Positions 1 through 6,761 of a DNA stretch of 9,980 nucleotides are shown here, in pieces. The notes beneath the pieces are model-generated. The model ran no database searches. It was not told the origin of the DNA and was given only the letters and a program-made list of their open reading frames with translations. This stretch comes from JBBRHF01 sp038223055. GTDB lineage: Bacteria > Actinomycetota > Actinomycetes > JACCUZ01. The DNA lies in the NCBI GenBank assembly GCA_038223055.1, contig JBBRHF010000162.1, forward strand, positions 1 through 9,980, read 5' to 3'. The stretch's first letter is position 1; each line of letters starts with the position of its first letter. The position numbers were made by a program, and so were the translations under genes.

Positions 1-150
1 GGTCTCGTCCGCGGTGACCACATGCACCACCCGCGCCCCGGACTCCTCGACAGCGACCCGCGCCACCGCCAACCCGTCCAAGTCGAACAGACGCGACACG
101 TCCGAGACGACATCGCCTTCCACACCCTGGCCATGCGTACGGTGAGACAA
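1..150 (-). CDS. ISL3-family transposase, N-terminal fragment (partial at window edge)
   Basis: Read leftward from a TTG at 150, the frame is open to the window edge and gives 50 residues. They include LFDLDGLAV, then an ARVVHVVTADET segment. In ISL3 transposases this strand precedes the N-terminal zinc finger (CPxCG), which would lie just outside the window. The family moves DNA by a cut-and-paste DDE reaction. The start is TTG because an in-frame TGA sits four codons upstream and GAGAGG lies about 8 bases before the TTG. No catalytic residue is inside the window, so activity cannot be judged. Confidence 0.6.
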   Translation of the reverse strand, partial: MSHRTHGQGVEGDVVSDVSRLFDLDGLAVARVAVEESGARVVHVVTADET

Positions 151-217
151 GCCCGTGACCTCTCACTTCGTGACCATGAAACTGCTCGATACAGCCATGA
201 TCACCGAGGTCACGGGC
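151..217. repeat. 12-bp inverted repeat in the transposase leader
   Basis: GCCCGTGACCTC at 151-162 is exactly complementary to GAGGTCACGGGC at 206-217, with 43 bases between. The left arm lies directly before the TTG start and covers the region of its ribosome binding site. A hairpin in the mRNA could therefore hide the start and lower transposase expression, a common insertion-sequence strategy. That role is inferred. Confidence 0.5.
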
Positions 218-242
218 CTTCTACGGCACGACCCGCCGACGC

Positions 243-268
243 CGTTGCCCGGTCAAGTGTGAAGAGCC
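243..268 (-). repeat. Candidate terminal inverted repeat of the ISL3-type element
   Basis: Read inward (leftward) from 268 the sequence starts GGCTCTTCACACTTGACC. The sequence read rightward from 8674 starts GGCTCTTCGCAATTGAGG. By eye the two agree at 20 of 26 positions, including the outermost eight. Both look like ends of related ISL3 elements. Confidence 0.5.
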
Positions 269-289
269 CTCAATTGCTTGTCGTGTACT

Positions 290-427
290 TCGACGGTTTG
301 CTGCTTCTCGGTCGTCGTGGCGTGCCACCGCGTCATCGGCGCCGACGGCTCCCTGACTGGCTACGGCGGCGGGCTCGACCACAGGCGCCCGGACCTGGAC
401 CTGGAGCGGCGCACCGCGCCGGGTTGA
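290..427 (+). pseudogene. ogt: O6-alkylguanine-DNA alkyltransferase (Ogt/MGMT), 3' remnant
   Basis: The only plus-strand gene piece on the left. Before the TGA at 425-427 the frame reads SVVVACHRVIGADG, then SLTGYGGGLDHRR and LDLERRTAPG. These are the two hallmark blocks of the C-terminal domain of alkylguanine alkyltransferases, (I/V)PCHRV(I/V) followed by G-LxGYxGGLxRK. The enzyme moves the alkyl group from O6 of guanine to the cysteine (codon 323-325) in a suicide reaction. Here the proline before the active-site Cys is Ala. Codons are almost all G/C at the third position from about 311 onward. The N-terminal domain and the helix-turn-helix are absent, and the insertion-sequence end lies only about 20 bases upstream, so this is a severed 3' end with no start of its own. 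The exact left boundary is uncertain. Confidence 0.75.
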
Positions 428-464
428 GCCTGCTCTGATCTGAGGGCACTGCCCCGGCTCAACC
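422..464. terminator. Possible bidirectional hairpin between convergent ogt remnant and antitoxin gene
   Basis: GGTTGAGCC at 422-430 is complementary to GGCTCAACC at 456-464 (9 bp, 25-base loop). It lies at the stop codon of the plus-strand ogt remnant and 33 bases past the stop of the minus-strand antitoxin gene, where a shared terminator would be expected. There is no T tract, and the loop is long, so the call is tentative. Confidence 0.35.
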
Positions 465-496
465 GCGAACGCTTGGCGCTCCCCGCTGAACCACCG

Positions 497-815
497 TCAC
501 GCGCCGACGTCGACGTGCCCGCCGGAGTGCGCCGCGACATAGGCAAGGGCCTTGTCCATGATCGGTCCGGAGAAGGGGTTGCAGCCCGTGTTCGCGCGCT
601 CGTACTTGAGTGCGCCGTCTCTCAGGTAGGCCGCGCTGATGTCCTGCCCGGGGGTGATCGTCCCGGCCACGTACTTGGCCGCGTCGACCGCGTCCTCCGG
701 CGCGAGGTCGAGACCTTCCATGCGGAGGCTGTGCACCGTCTCCTCGACGTGGCGAGCGCGCTCGACCTGGGTCGTCGTCGTCGACGACGACGACGGTTCG
801 GACCGCCTCCGTCAT
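497..815 (-). pseudogene. VbhA-like antitoxin of a Fic toxin, split between two frames
   Basis: The conserved part reads HVEETVHSLRMEGLDL, then a second helix region ending in YVAGTIT. This is the pattern of the VbhA-type antitoxin domain. SLRMEG exactly fits the Fic inhibitory motif (S/T)xxxE(G/N), whose Glu blocks ATP binding by the partner AMPylating toxin. This frame has no ATG, only a GTG at 736 inside the domain. The plausible start is ATG at 815, behind an excellent GAGGAGGGG, and it gives MTEAVRT in a frame one base off. The two frames must join in or just after a GTC/GAC repeat at 771-794. After the domain comes a roughly 40-residue tail (NTGCNPFSG and others) that I do not recognise. 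A Fic toxin normally follows directly, and none is present. The gene is either inactivated, frameshifted in translation, or misread. Confidence 0.6.
771..794. repeat. 24-bp perfect palindrome (GTC)4(GAC)4
   Basis: Four GTC triplets are followed by four GAC triplets, forming a self-complementary 24-bp block. It lies inside the antitoxin coding region where the reading frame changes. Triplet repeats and hairpins favour polymerase slippage, so it is a likely site of the indel. Confidence 0.8.
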
Positions 816-887
816 GGCCCCCTCCTCGTTGTAGCGGGGTCGAATCCATGCTACTTCTACCGGCTCGCCCGGAACCGATCTAGCAGG

Positions 888-926
888 GTTTCGGTCGGAT
901 TCTGTTTCGGTCGCGGGTTTCGGTCG
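888..926. promoter_or_regulatory. Three direct repeats GTTTCGGTCG upstream of the antitoxin gene
   Basis: The 10-mer GTTTCGGTCG occurs at 888-897, 904-913 and 917-926. It lies 70-110 bases upstream of the antitoxin start on the minus strand, where it reads CGACCGAAAC. Spacing is 16 and 13 bases. An operator for autoregulation, as is common for antitoxin genes, is a reasonable guess. No matching binding protein can be named. Confidence 0.4.
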
Positions 927-965
927 CCGCCCGGCCAGCGTCATGCCGTTCAGCCTCTGTCGATA

Positions 966-996
966 TCCGAGGTCGCCTGGACGAATGTCCGAGGTC
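966..996. repeat. Two TCCGAGGTC direct repeats spaced 22 bp
   Basis: TCCGAGGTC occurs at 966-974 and 988-996, close to a TGTCGATATCC. Paired repeats starting near a TGT resemble the multiple terminal repeats of IS21-type elements. No IstA or IstB reading frame is nearby, so at most this is a relic end. Confidence 0.25.
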
Positions 997-1008
997 ATCT
1001 GCGCAGGT

Positions 1009-1123
1009 TCAGAACGCGTCGATGTTGACGTGAACGCAGTGGCCCGCCCTCAGCAAGCGCACGGCCGTGAACCCCCCACGATTCCGTGATCTTGCGCAGG
1101 ATCACCAGCCCGAGATGCTGCCT
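1009..1123 (-). pseudogene. Possible C-terminal remnant of a GHKL-type ATP-binding protein
   Basis: One minus-strand frame reads QHLGLVILRKITESW. The neighbouring frame continues GGFTAVRLLRAGHC and VHVNIDAF to a TGA at 1009-1011. A GLxxVxxxxxxxGG arrangement is reminiscent of the last ATP-lid and helix region of histidine-kinase-like ATPases. The match is short and needs a frame change at about 1075, so it is only a suggestion. An in-frame TAG lies just upstream. Confidence 0.2.
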
Positions 1124-1191
1124 AGTGACCGCTATGCGCTACTACTCAAGGGCGAGCGACGACGCCGCCAGCGGTGACCTGCGCCGCCGGG

Positions 1192-3330
1192 CTATTCCAC
1201 GCCGGGCGGTACAGCCGAGAACGGCCCCACCAAGGCCACGCACGTCACCGCTGCGGCGAGAGCCGGCAAGGCCCACGCCCATCCGAAGCCACTGCCGTCA
1301 TGCACCCCGGCGAACCAGGCGCTCACCAGCGCCGCCAGCACCGCGACCCCCTGAACGCCGACCGGTATGGCGTAAAGCCGTGCCCCCAGCACGGCCCGAC
1401 GCGACCGCCGAACCCCGAGCAGGCCGAGGACCTGCCGCAGGTCTCGCTGGGAGGCCGTCAACGCCTGCCCGGCCGCGACCACCACGAGCAGCACCAGCGC
1501 GCTACCCCCGACCGCGGCCGCGTTCGCCAGCCCGATCACCAAGTCCTCCTGCGGGTCGCGCAGCTCCTGCACCTGCGCCGTCGGCTAGCCGCGTCAACGC
1601 ACCTCGCATGAACGCCTGGTCCGGCGCAGGCAGCCGGCTGAACTCGAGCAGCGCCAGCACCTCCGTCCCTGACGGCTGCAGACCCCACCGGCGGGCCAAC
1701 GGGCCGGAGGCGGGCACCACGATGCCGGGCAGGTTCCCGACCGGGCCCGGTCGGGGCCGGGCACGGACCTGCCCGGTCGCGCGCACCTGCCCGCCCGGAA
1801 CGACGAAGTCGAACAAGCCGACCTGGCCGTGTGCGAGCAGTGTCGGGTCCACCTGAGGGACGTCGCCGGCGTGCCCGTTGGAGAGCCCGATGCCGTTCAC
1901 CGGCACCCTCGACCGGGCCGGTGCGCACCGGTCGAGAACCTGCCCTGGGTCGGTCGCGCCGGCGTCGACGAAGCAGCCGACAACGCGCGTCGTGGTGACC
2001 CGCAGCGTGTGCCGCGTCTCCACCGGCAGACCGAAATGCACCGCAGCTGCGCCGCCGTGGTCCCGGTACTCGCGCAGCAGTGTCCGACGCGACATCTGGC
2101 TGACCCCGGAAACGACGAGGGACCCAGCCGGCTGCATCGGATTCGACGACGCCTGAGTGGCCTGCCACCGGTGCGTCTGCCCGGCCGCGTAGAACGCTGT
2201 CGAGAACGACAGGACGCGGAGAACAAGTGACAGCGCCAGGACCGGGGTCGCGGTGTACCGCAACGTCCGGCCGAGCGCCTGCCGACGCGACCGGGTCAGC
2301 AGCACCCACAGCAGGATGGCTGCCCCGCCGGCCACCGCTAGGCCCGACAGGTACGCGAGGAACGTCCTCGGCGGCACCACTCTTGCGCCCATCAGCGCCT
2401 AGGTCGCTCCCCCGCCGGCCAGCAGGCCGAGGGCCAGCCGCCATGATGTGGGTGCCGCCCCAAGCCGGCCGGTGACGACATCATCCCGGGCGACCAGCCA
2501 TGCGAACGCGCACGCGGTCATAGGCACCGCCACAACGGCCACGGCGACGTCGGCTGCTGGCACCGCGACGGTCTGCCAGTCCTGCGCGAACACCGCCGAT
2601 ACCGCTGACCGGGCGAGCCACAGACCGGCCACCGCGACAACCGCGCCCAGGGCTGCGCCCGAGGTCAGCGTCACCCAGGCGGCCGTCAGCAGCAGCCGCC
2701 AGCCGCGGCGTCGGTCCAGCCCAGCGGCCGCGAGCGCGCTCACGTCACGGGCTCGACTGTCCCGCTGGGAGCCGACCGCGACCGCTAGCAGGCATGCCGA
2801 CAGCAACGCCGCCGCGGGGAAGAGGAACCGCAGCGCGGCCAGGGAGGCGGGGACCGCGCCGTGCGCCTCGTCGGTAGCCAGCAGGCCGGTGGTGCGCCCC
2901 AGCAGCCGGCGGTCGTCGAACAGCCGGCGCAGATCTGGTTCGGTCCACGGCGACGTGATAGTCAGCCACCCGGTTGGCTGGCCAGGCAGCCGTGTGGCGA
3001 GCAGGCCGACAGTCGTGTCGGACCGGTTTGCGGGACTGATTGTGACGCCCACGACCGTGATGGTCCCGTCGACGTTCGCTTTCGAGTCGCCGCTCGCGGA
3101 GGTCGTGGACGTCGTAGCGGTTGTGGCGACGGTGACACGGTCGCCGGGTCGCAGATGGAGCGCGTCGGCGACGTAATGGCTGACGGTCGCCTCGCCGGGG
3201 CGGTGTGGCGCGCGTCCGGTGACGACGGCGCCGACCGGAAGCCCGCGGCGGGTGAACGCCCGCAGCGACCTGGGACGGATGGAGTCGGGGAAGCCAGCGA
3301 TGTCCGCTGCCAGCCACCTTGGTGGCCCGG
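1192..3330 (-). pseudogene. FtsX-type ABC transporter permease, broken and 5'-truncated
   Basis: Read leftward, the order is an extracellular domain (LHLRPGDRVTVATT, then TITVVGVTISPANR), three membrane segments near LRFLFPAAALLSACLLAVAV, WVTLTSGAALGAVVAVAGLW and VAVAVVAVPMTACAFAWLVA, then an in-frame TAG at 2399-2401. In the same frame two codons later comes ATG (2392) and two more membrane segments (TFLAYLSGLAVAGGAAILLW and TPVLALSLVLRVLSF). A second extracellular domain follows. After a one-base shift near 1575-1583 come three last membrane segments (VIGLANAAAVGGSALVLLVVV, here in part, and two others) and a TAG stop at 1192. This is the layout of one MacB/FtsX-like permease of about 10 helices. 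The first helix is missing, as is the partner ATPase. The alternative is two translationally coupled half-permeases, since GGAGCG precedes the ATG at 2392. The 5' boundary is approximate. Confidence 0.7.
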
Positions 3331-3542
3331 TCTGCGGTGGCGGCCTTCCCGATTGGGCCGCAGGCCATCGCGTTAGCGACGCCGTCAGGCGCCCTTTACC
3401 GGTCGGGGTCCCCGGCCCGTCAGGCTGAGCGAGCCCCGGCCAACCAACCTCAAACTCCGCGCTGCAGCTCGGGTCGTCAGGCCCGACCCGCGGCCGAAAC
3501 CTGGGTCTCGGCTCTGGATCCGCGATTCGCGAGTGGGGGTGT
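3331..3542. other. Non-coding junction between permease remnant and coiled-coil gene
   Basis: No gene is recognised here. A minus-strand frame stays open but shows no membrane segment or family motif. The permease loses recognisable homology at about 3320-3370, so a rearrangement joint probably lies in this stretch, downstream of the coiled-coil gene stop at 3543. Confidence 0.4.
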
Positions 3543-4784
3543 TCACGCGTCGCGCGAACTGGCGTCATCGCCCCCGGTGCGCCTCCGCCGCGGCGCCTGC
3601 TTAGCGATCTGCCGTCCCGACTCGCCGGCGGCTCGCTCGTCGGCGTCCCTGGCCCGCCCGGCTTCGCGCTGGCGTGCCTGAAGCAGTTCGTCGATGCGGG
3701 CGAGTAGCTCGTTGACCCGGGCGCGGTGCTCCTGCTCGCGGTCGGCGGCGCGCTGGCGGGCCTCCTGCAGCTGGTCGCGGTGTTCCTGCTCACGCTCGCG
3801 GTGTTCCTGTTCGCGGTCGGCGGCGCGCTGGCGTGCTTCCTCGAGCTGTGCCCGGTGGTCCTCGACCCGTTCGTCGGCCCGGGCCTGGAGCTGGTCTGCG
3901 TCGGTGGCGCGCTGTTCGGCGACGTCGGCTCGGCGCCGGGCGTCGGCGGCTTCGGCGGCGGCCTCGGTCGCGGTGCCGGCCGCTGTCTCGGCGCGTTCGT
4001 CGGCGGCACGTGCCTGCGCGAGGGCGTCCGCCGTGCGCTGGGCCGCCTGGTCACGGTCGACCTCGGCGCGATCGGCGCGTTCCCGGGCTGCCTGTGTGTC
4101 GAGCTGGGCGCTGGCCTGTGCCGCCTGGGCGTGCGCGGCTTCGTCCTCGGCGAGCGCCCGCGCGGTCCTCGCTGCTTGTTCGGCGGCGATCGCGGCGCCG
4201 GCGGCGACAAGGTGGTCGTCCGCCTCTCGCCTGGCCTGATCCGCGTCGGCTCGCGCCCGGTCGGTGTCGGCGCGAGCGGTGGTGGCGTCCCCTCTGGCGG
4301 CCGCCGCGTCGGCCTCGGCTTGCGCCCGAAGCTGCTCGGCGCGGGTCGCCCGGTCCTCGGCGGCCGCGCGGTCGCGGCGCTCCCCCGCCAGCGCGGCGTC
4401 GGTGTCGCCCAGCGTGCGGGTCATCTGCGCCCGCATGTTCGCCAATTCGGCCTCCACGACGGCGGGATCGCCAGCTCCGTCGAGGGATTCCAGGGCGTCG
4501 TCGACCAGGCCTTCGACGCGTTGCCGGTGACCGGCCAGATCCTCCCGCAGCTGGTCGGCGACCGAGCGCAGCCGCATACCGGCCAGGCTCGCCGGGCGGC
4601 CCCCCGTGTGCTCGTCTGCGCCATCGGTCGCGTTCGCGGCCCTGCGGGCACGGAACGCGGTTGTGGCGCTGTGAGCGGCGTCGTCGCAGTACGCGTTGGG
4701 CCGGCCGCTGCCGGGCGACGCGGGCACCCGTGGCCGGCCGCATCCGGGGTACCTACAGAGTGTGGCTTCTGCGACAGCTGCCAT
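3543..4784 (-). CDS. KfrA-like coiled-coil plasmid protein with N-terminal zinc-finger-like motif
   Basis: A 413-residue, Ala/Glu/Arg-rich protein. The N-terminus carries CRYPGCGRPR and, about 19 residues later, YCDDAAH followed by FRARRAA: C-x4-C...C-x4-H, probably a zinc site next to a basic helix. From about residue 110 to 385 it is a continuous coiled coil, with a near-duplicate unit EEARQRAADREQEH / QEARQRAADREQEH near the end and a basic tail. KfrA-type proteins are plasmid DNA-binding coiled coils that polymerise and support stable inheritance; this architecture is analogous, but the DNA-binding end differs from classical KfrA. I choose ATG 4784 over ATG 4808 because GGGAGGT lies 9 bases before 4784, while 4808 has no ribosome binding site and falls inside the repeat cluster. 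It lies 94 bases downstream of the parB-like gene and has no frameshift, unlike most neighbours. Confidence 0.7.
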   Translation of the reverse strand: MAAVAEATLCRYPGCGRPRVPASPGSGRPNAYCDDAAHSATTAFRARRAANATDGADEHTGGRPASLAGMRLRSVADQLREDLAGHRQRVEGLVDDALESLDGAGDPAVVEAELANMRAQMTRTLGDTDAALAGERRDRAAAEDRATRAEQLRAQAEADAAAARGDATTARADTDRARADADQARREADDHLVAAGAAIAAEQAARTARALAEDEAAHAQAAQASAQLDTQAARERADRAEVDRDQAAQRTADALAQARAADERAETAAGTATEAAAEAADARRRADVAEQRATDADQLQARADERVEDHRAQLEEARQRAADREQEHREREQEHRDQLQEARQRAADREQEHRARVNELLARIDELLQARQREAGRARDADERAAGESGRQIAKQAPRRRRTGGDDASSRDA

Positions 4785-4802
4785 CCGGGGCCGACCTCCC
4801 AG

Positions 4803-4855
4803 TTTCATAGCGTTTCATTTCATAGCGTTGCATGGATCGGAACGAAACGCAATGC
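4803..4855. promoter_or_regulatory. Iteron-like cluster: candidate centromere or operator of the partition cassette
   Basis: TTTCATAGCGTTTCA (4803-4817) is followed immediately by TTTCATAGCGTTGCA (4818-4832), a tandem repeat of 15 bp with one mismatch. A third copy lies inverted at 4842-4855 (CATTGCGTTTCGTT on the minus strand, 12 of 14 matching CATAGCGTTTCATT). The block fills most of the gap between the small ParB gene and kfrA and is clearly more AT-rich than its surroundings. Ribbon-helix-helix partition proteins typically bind such short repeats as centromere and operator. The binding protein is inferred. Confidence 0.6.
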
Positions 4856-4878
4856 GAAGCCTCCGGCGGTCCCGCCTC

Positions 4879-5328
4879 CTACGGAGCGCTCATCGGTGCG
4901 CCGGTGGGCAGTTCGCCGGGCTCGAGCGCGGGCCACGGCTGGCCGTCGTGGTACTTGGCCTCCAGCCGTTCGACCTCGCGCATGACCCCGGCGGCGATGA
5001 AGTCGGAGAAGCTGCGGTGGCCCTCCTGGGGGCGGGTCCAGTCGTAGGCGGCTCGGGCGCGGCCGGTGTCGGCCGCGACCTGGTAGAAGCCGACCTTCGA
5101 CTTGGTGCCGGCCGCCGGCCGCGCGCGGGCGGCGGTCCGCGAGCGCGCCGGGGTGCCGGCCCGGGGGGCGTTCTCGGTTTCGGTCGGGTCGGCTGCGTTG
5201 CTGGCACCGAGAACCGGGTCCACGGCGGGTGCCTTGCGCAGCCGGCCGGCGCCGGCCGGCGGGGTCTTCAGCTCGTCGAGGGTTTGGGCGTCCGGGCGGG
5301 TGCCCCTGCGGCGGGTGGGTGGTGGCAT
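4879..5328 (-). CDS. Small ParB-like centromere-binding protein (ribbon-helix-helix)
   Basis: 149 residues. The first 78 or so are basic, Pro/Ala-rich and probably flexible. The C-terminal part is folded: a strand KVGFYQ, a helix DTGRARAAYDW, then SFSDFIAAGVMREVERLEAKY and DGQPWPALEPGELP. Strand-helix-helix with the conserved SxSDFxxxxVxxEVxRLExKYxxGxPW ending is the pattern of actinobacterial ParB-like partition proteins encoded after parA. They bind the centromere through the paired strand and stimulate ParA. The start is ATG 5328, with AGGAGA 7 bases upstream. It follows parA by 55 bases and very likely shares its transcript. The repeats at 4803-4855, just downstream, are its best candidate binding sites. 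The frame is intact. Confidence 0.75.
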   Translation of the reverse strand: MPPPTRRRGTRPDAQTLDELKTPPAGAGRLRKAPAVDPVLGASNAADPTETENAPRAGTPARSRTAARARPAAGTKSKVGFYQVAADTGRARAAYDWTRPQEGHRSFSDFIAAGVMREVERLEAKYHDGQPWPALEPGELPTGAPMSAP

Positions 5329-5383
5329 GAATGGTTCTCCTCGCGAGGTGGGATGGGTGGAATTGGGGGCTGCGGGCGCTGTT

Positions 5384-6169
5384 TCAGTCGGGCAGGACGC
5401 GGTCGGCGATCGCGGTCAGGGCGTCGATGACGTCGCGGCCTTTCGCGCCGTAGGCGGACAGGGGCGCGGCGGCGGAGGTGGCGGTCGCGACGATCTCGCG
5501 TTCGGGGACGAAGGGCTCGACCAGGTGTTCGGCGCAGTCCTCGCGTAGCTGCGCGACCCACGCCACCCGGTCTCGTCGGTCCGGGCGCCACCGGTTCACG
5601 GCGACGCCGGCGAGGCGCAGGTCGGCGTGGAAGTGCTGGCGCACGGTGGCCAGGGTGCGGGTCATCTGCGCGAGGCCCTCGACGCTGGCCGCTCGTGGTT
5701 CGGTGACCAGGAGCGCGGTGTCCGCGGCGACCAGGGCGTTGATGGTCAGCTGCCCGAGGCTGGGTGGGCAGTCGATGAGCACGACGTCCCAGTGCCCCAG
5801 CGCGCCGTCCAGCGCGGTGCGCAGCCGGTACTCCCGGCCGAGGTCCTGGTCCTGCTCGCGGCCGGCCAGCGCCAGCTCGGCGGCCACAACGTCGATGCCG
5901 GCCCACCCTCCCCCGCCGGGACGACAGCCTCACCGATCACTCCGGCCGGGACCTGGCGGGTGGCCGGGTCGATGGTGAGCACGTCGTTGAGCGTCCACGG
6001 TGGGGTGTCCTCGAGGCCGATGTTGCTGGTGGCGTTGCCTTGCGGGTCGGCATCGATGAGCAGCACGCGGCGGCCCTGCCGGGCCAGGACGTCGGCCAGG
6101 TTGACCGTGAGCATGGTCTTGCCGACGCCGCCCTTCTGGTTGCACCAGCGCGAGCACGTGCGCGGTCAC
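5384..6169 (-). pseudogene. parA: ParA-type partition ATPase, with two compensating frameshifts
   Basis: With the frames joined this is about 261 residues, the normal ParA length. VTAHVLALV is followed by NQKGGVGKTMLTVNLA (deviant Walker A, KGGVGKT), RRVLLIDADPQGNATSNIG (A' motif), WDVVLIDCPPSLGQLTINAL (Walker B) and a normal C-terminus ending ADRVLPD. ParA dimers on ATP coat the nucleoid and move plasmid copies via the centromere protein. The start is GTG 6169, with GGAGG six bases upstream. One extra base near 6142 separates the start from Walker A. One missing base near 5905-5910 separates PAGEG from WAGIDVVAAELALA. The two cancel, and everything outside them is in frame and well conserved. 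Read literally the gene is dead. If the indels are errors it is a complete parA. The RHH partner gene follows at 5328. Confidence 0.85.
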
Positions 6170-6239
6170 GGTGCCTCCAAGGCTACTATTAGACCTGACA
6201 CTACCGCTGGTTCTGTTGACGTTGTTGGCTACGTTGGGT

Positions 6240-6741
6240 TCACGATCCCGGCCGGTCTCGGCGGTGAATTCTTGACCACACAGTCCGCAGCCAGATCGGG
6301 CCTTGGGCGAGGGTCCGCAGTGCGACCCGGGGATACGTCGGCCGCAGCCGCCAGGTGCACGGCGCCGGGTTGTTCGAATCGGTTCCGTCCCCCGCGTCCT
6401 GTGGTACGCAGAGGTCAGCACGGGCCGGCCCCCCCAGCTGGTCGAGAGTGTCGGCGCAGTCCGTCGCCGGGGGGGGCGAGCGTGACCTCGGTCGCCGCCC
6501 AGCCGCTTGAGCCGACGTCGCCCGGTCGCGCCCCGGGCAGTCCCTCCACCGATGAAGACCTCGGGCAGGTCGGCGTCGCCCTGCCGCCATCGGGTTGGCA
6601 GCGAAGTGCCCGAGCTTGAGGCCGCCCGCCGGGCCGGCGCCGATCACGACCACGACCACGACGACCGGAACGTCGGGGTGCCGATCCGCGGGTCGCGGCC
6701 CAGTGCCCGCTCGAGCGCGTCGACGAGCGGCGCTGAGCCAT
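6240..6741 (-). pseudogene. Remnant of a SprT-like (putative metallopeptidase) protein with zinc ribbon
   Basis: Pieces of one protein are spread over all three minus frames: VDALERALGRDPRIGTPTF, then VVVVVVVIGAGPAGGLKLGHFAAN, then RWRQGDADLPEVFIGG, and after about 150 unrecognisable bases GTDSNNPAPCT, CGRRI, RVALRTLAQGPIW and CGLCGQEFTAETG. I recognise this order from actinobacterial mobile-element proteins. In those, GLKLGHFAA-xRW and EVFIGGEGL precede a TLLHEAAH zinc-protease-like motif, and a C-x-C...C-x2-C ribbon ends the protein. The stretch that should hold HEAAH is absent. At least five single-base shifts are needed, and about 500 bases is shorter than the family. ATG 6741 follows GGGGGAG at 6 bases, so initiation signals survive. 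The function of the family is not established. The call rests on memory of the motif pattern. Confidence 0.55.
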
Positions 6742-6761
6742 TCCGACTCCCCCGGCCTCTT

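Larger units (their letters stand above)
1..268 (-). mobile_element. ISL3-type insertion sequence, 5' end only, cut by the window edge
   Basis: The segment holds the first codons of an ISL3-like transposase on the minus strand, a 12-bp inverted repeat in its leader, and a candidate terminal inverted repeat whose outer edge is at 268 (reading inward GGCTCTTCACACTTGACC). A closely similar end lies at 8674-8699. The element continues beyond the left edge, so its other end and any target duplication cannot be seen. The family call is my recognition of the protein N-terminus, and the precise terminus is inferred. Confidence 0.6.
816..1191. other. Intergenic stretch with repeats and a possible gene remnant
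   Basis: This 376-base stretch between the antitoxin gene and the permease pseudogene has no intact gene. It carries the three GTTTCGGTCG repeats, the two TCCGAGGTC repeats, and a short minus-strand remnant (1009-1123). No convincing promoter was recognised apart from the ribosome binding site at the antitoxin ATG. Confidence 0.5.

Noticed and set aside
836..848. GGGGTCGAATCC, resembling the T arm of a tRNA gene (attachment-site remnant)
   Set aside because: The loop lacks the invariant T at its first position and no acceptor or anticodon stem could be paired around it.
1086..1105. Near-palindrome GTGATCTTGCGCAGGATCAC as an operator
   Set aside because: It has one mismatched pair and lies inside what may be a coding remnant, far from any start codon.
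2399..4210. A 603-codon minus-strand frame as one giant permease starting inside kfrA
   Set aside because: Its first half overlaps the coiled-coil gene in another frame and is Pro/Arg/Ser-rich nonsense; only the part after about 3330 looks like permease.
3726..4985. Long plus-strand frames opposite the coiled-coil gene (up to 419 codons)
   Set aside because: They are mirror images of a highly biased Ala/Glu/Arg-rich gene; no start signal or domain supports them.
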